Positions 63,603 to 64,000 of a DNA stretch of 64,000 nt are shown here, piece after piece. The stretch's first letter is position 1, and the number at the start of each line of letters is the position of its first letter. Location of the stretch: positions 1 through 64,000 of the forward strand of contig NZ_JANUEM010000013.1 in NCBI RefSeq assembly GCF_024809855.1, read 5' to 3'. The notes below the pieces were generated by a model. That model worked only from the letters and a program-made list of their open reading frames with translations, ran no database searches and had not been told where the DNA came from. The translations under genes were made by a program, and so were the position numbers. Source of the DNA: Rheinheimera pacifica (lineage in GTDB: Bacteria > Pseudomonadota > Gammaproteobacteria > Enterobacterales > Alteromonadaceae).

Positions 63603-64000
63603 TTATCACTACTGCCGGTAAATTTACTCATTGTCGCTTCACCTGCGGCAGAAATACCTTCCCGGACAAATACTTTTTTTACGGTCAGAAATAAAATCTT
63701 GATGTCCAGCCACATACTACGATTTTCGACATACCAGACATCCAATTTAAACTTATCTTCCCAGCTAATGGCATTACGGCCATTCACTTGCGCCCAGCCA
63801 GTAATACCGGGCCGAACATCATGCCGTCTTGCCTGTTCCGGTGAGTACAAAGGTAAATACTCCATCAAAAGCGGTCTCGGCCCTACCAGGCTCATATCTC
63901 CCTTCAACACGTTAATCAGCCCGGGCAATTCATCTAAACTGGTTGAACGCAGAATACGGCCAAAGCGGGTTAAGCGCTGCTCATCAGGTAATGGATTGCC
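63599..64000 (-). CDS. Initiating sugar phosphotransferase (PglC-like), 5' end outside the window
   Basis: About 133 C-terminal residues; the frame continues to the window edge with [43 protein letters not shown] and [25 protein letters not shown] are the signature of the polyprenol-phosphate sugar-1-phosphate transferase family (PglC, WbaP C-terminal domain). It starts lipid-linked repeat synthesis by moving a phospho-sugar, here probably diNAc-bacillosamine, to undecaprenyl phosphate. Overlaps the acetyltransferase gene by four bases. Confidence 0.9.
   Translation of the reverse strand, partial: GNPLPDEQRLTRFGRILRSTSLDELPGLINVLKGDMSLVGPRPLLMEYLPLYSPEQARRHDVRPGITGWAQVNGRNAISWEDKFKLDVWYVENRSMWLDIKILFLTVKKVFVREGISAAGEATMSKFTGSSDK

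Overview
The window looks like the chromosome of a marine or freshwater gammaproteobacterium of the Rheinheimera / Alishewanella / Arsukibacterium type. This is an inference from protein style (Gln- and Ala-rich proteins), the LiuR-led leucine operon, the GfcBCD capsule genes and a chromosomal-integron-like cassette remnant. No rRNA or tRNA is present to fix the taxonomy.

Layout. 1-3.4 kb is accessory DNA: the end of an IS3-family element lies inside an IS66-family element, which itself lies inside the last gene of an integron-cassette-like segment (three ORFs separated by attC-like sites). 3.4-7.2 kb holds moeB, an ABC exporter and a membrane PAS protein. 7.2-15.7 kb is a Wzx/Wzy-type polysaccharide locus in two divergent halves: a YdcF-like protein, polymerase, GT2, WecG/TagA-type GT and GT4 on the minus strand, and WecA-like transferase, flippase and pyruvyl transferase on the plus strand. 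15.9-22.5 kb is a visibly AT-richer three-gene unit: a large lipoprotein with cadherin-like, helical-repeat and thrombospondin-3-like parts, a TonB-dependent receptor and a di-haem peroxidase. 22.6-26.6 kb holds a response regulator with TPRs, a cold-shock/DUF1294 protein, an NTF2-like protein and an EamA transporter.

26.6-44.6 kb is a branched-chain amino-acid catabolic island. The minus-strand operon (thiolase, mmsA, isobutyryl-CoA dehydrogenase, enoyl-CoA hydratase, 3-hydroxyisobutyryl-CoA hydrolase, mmsB, SDR) takes valine carbon to propionyl-CoA. The divergent plus-strand operon (liuR, liuA, liuB, liuC, liuD, liuE, then both CoA-transferase subunits) takes leucine carbon to acetyl-CoA and acetoacetate. 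The thiolase and CoA transferase finish acetoacetate use. Nearly every long gap between these genes is filled by one of three families of folded repeat (named X, Y and Z here). Their apical cores are conserved, but their stem arms differ from copy to copy and remain complementary to each other; this is the most unusual feature of the window.

44.6-51.2 kb holds a RES-Xre toxin-antitoxin pair and housekeeping genes (oxidoreductase, glutathione peroxidase, D-lactate dehydrogenase, DUF2750, YqaA, MAPEG, thymidine kinase, a glycosyltransferase). 51.3-64 kb is a second polysaccharide locus, all on the minus strand. From its upstream end it contains a PglC-like initiating transferase (cut by the window end), a PglD-like acetyltransferase, a PglE-like aminotransferase, a DUF559 protein bracketed by palindromes, a beta-CASP metallo-beta-lactamase protein, ugd, galU, a PglF/WbpM-like dehydratase, a GfcA-like small protein and GfcB, GfcC and YjbH. 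Together these would make a diacetamido-trideoxyhexose (bacillosamine-type) lipid-linked sugar and UDP-glucuronate for an exported capsule or EPS.
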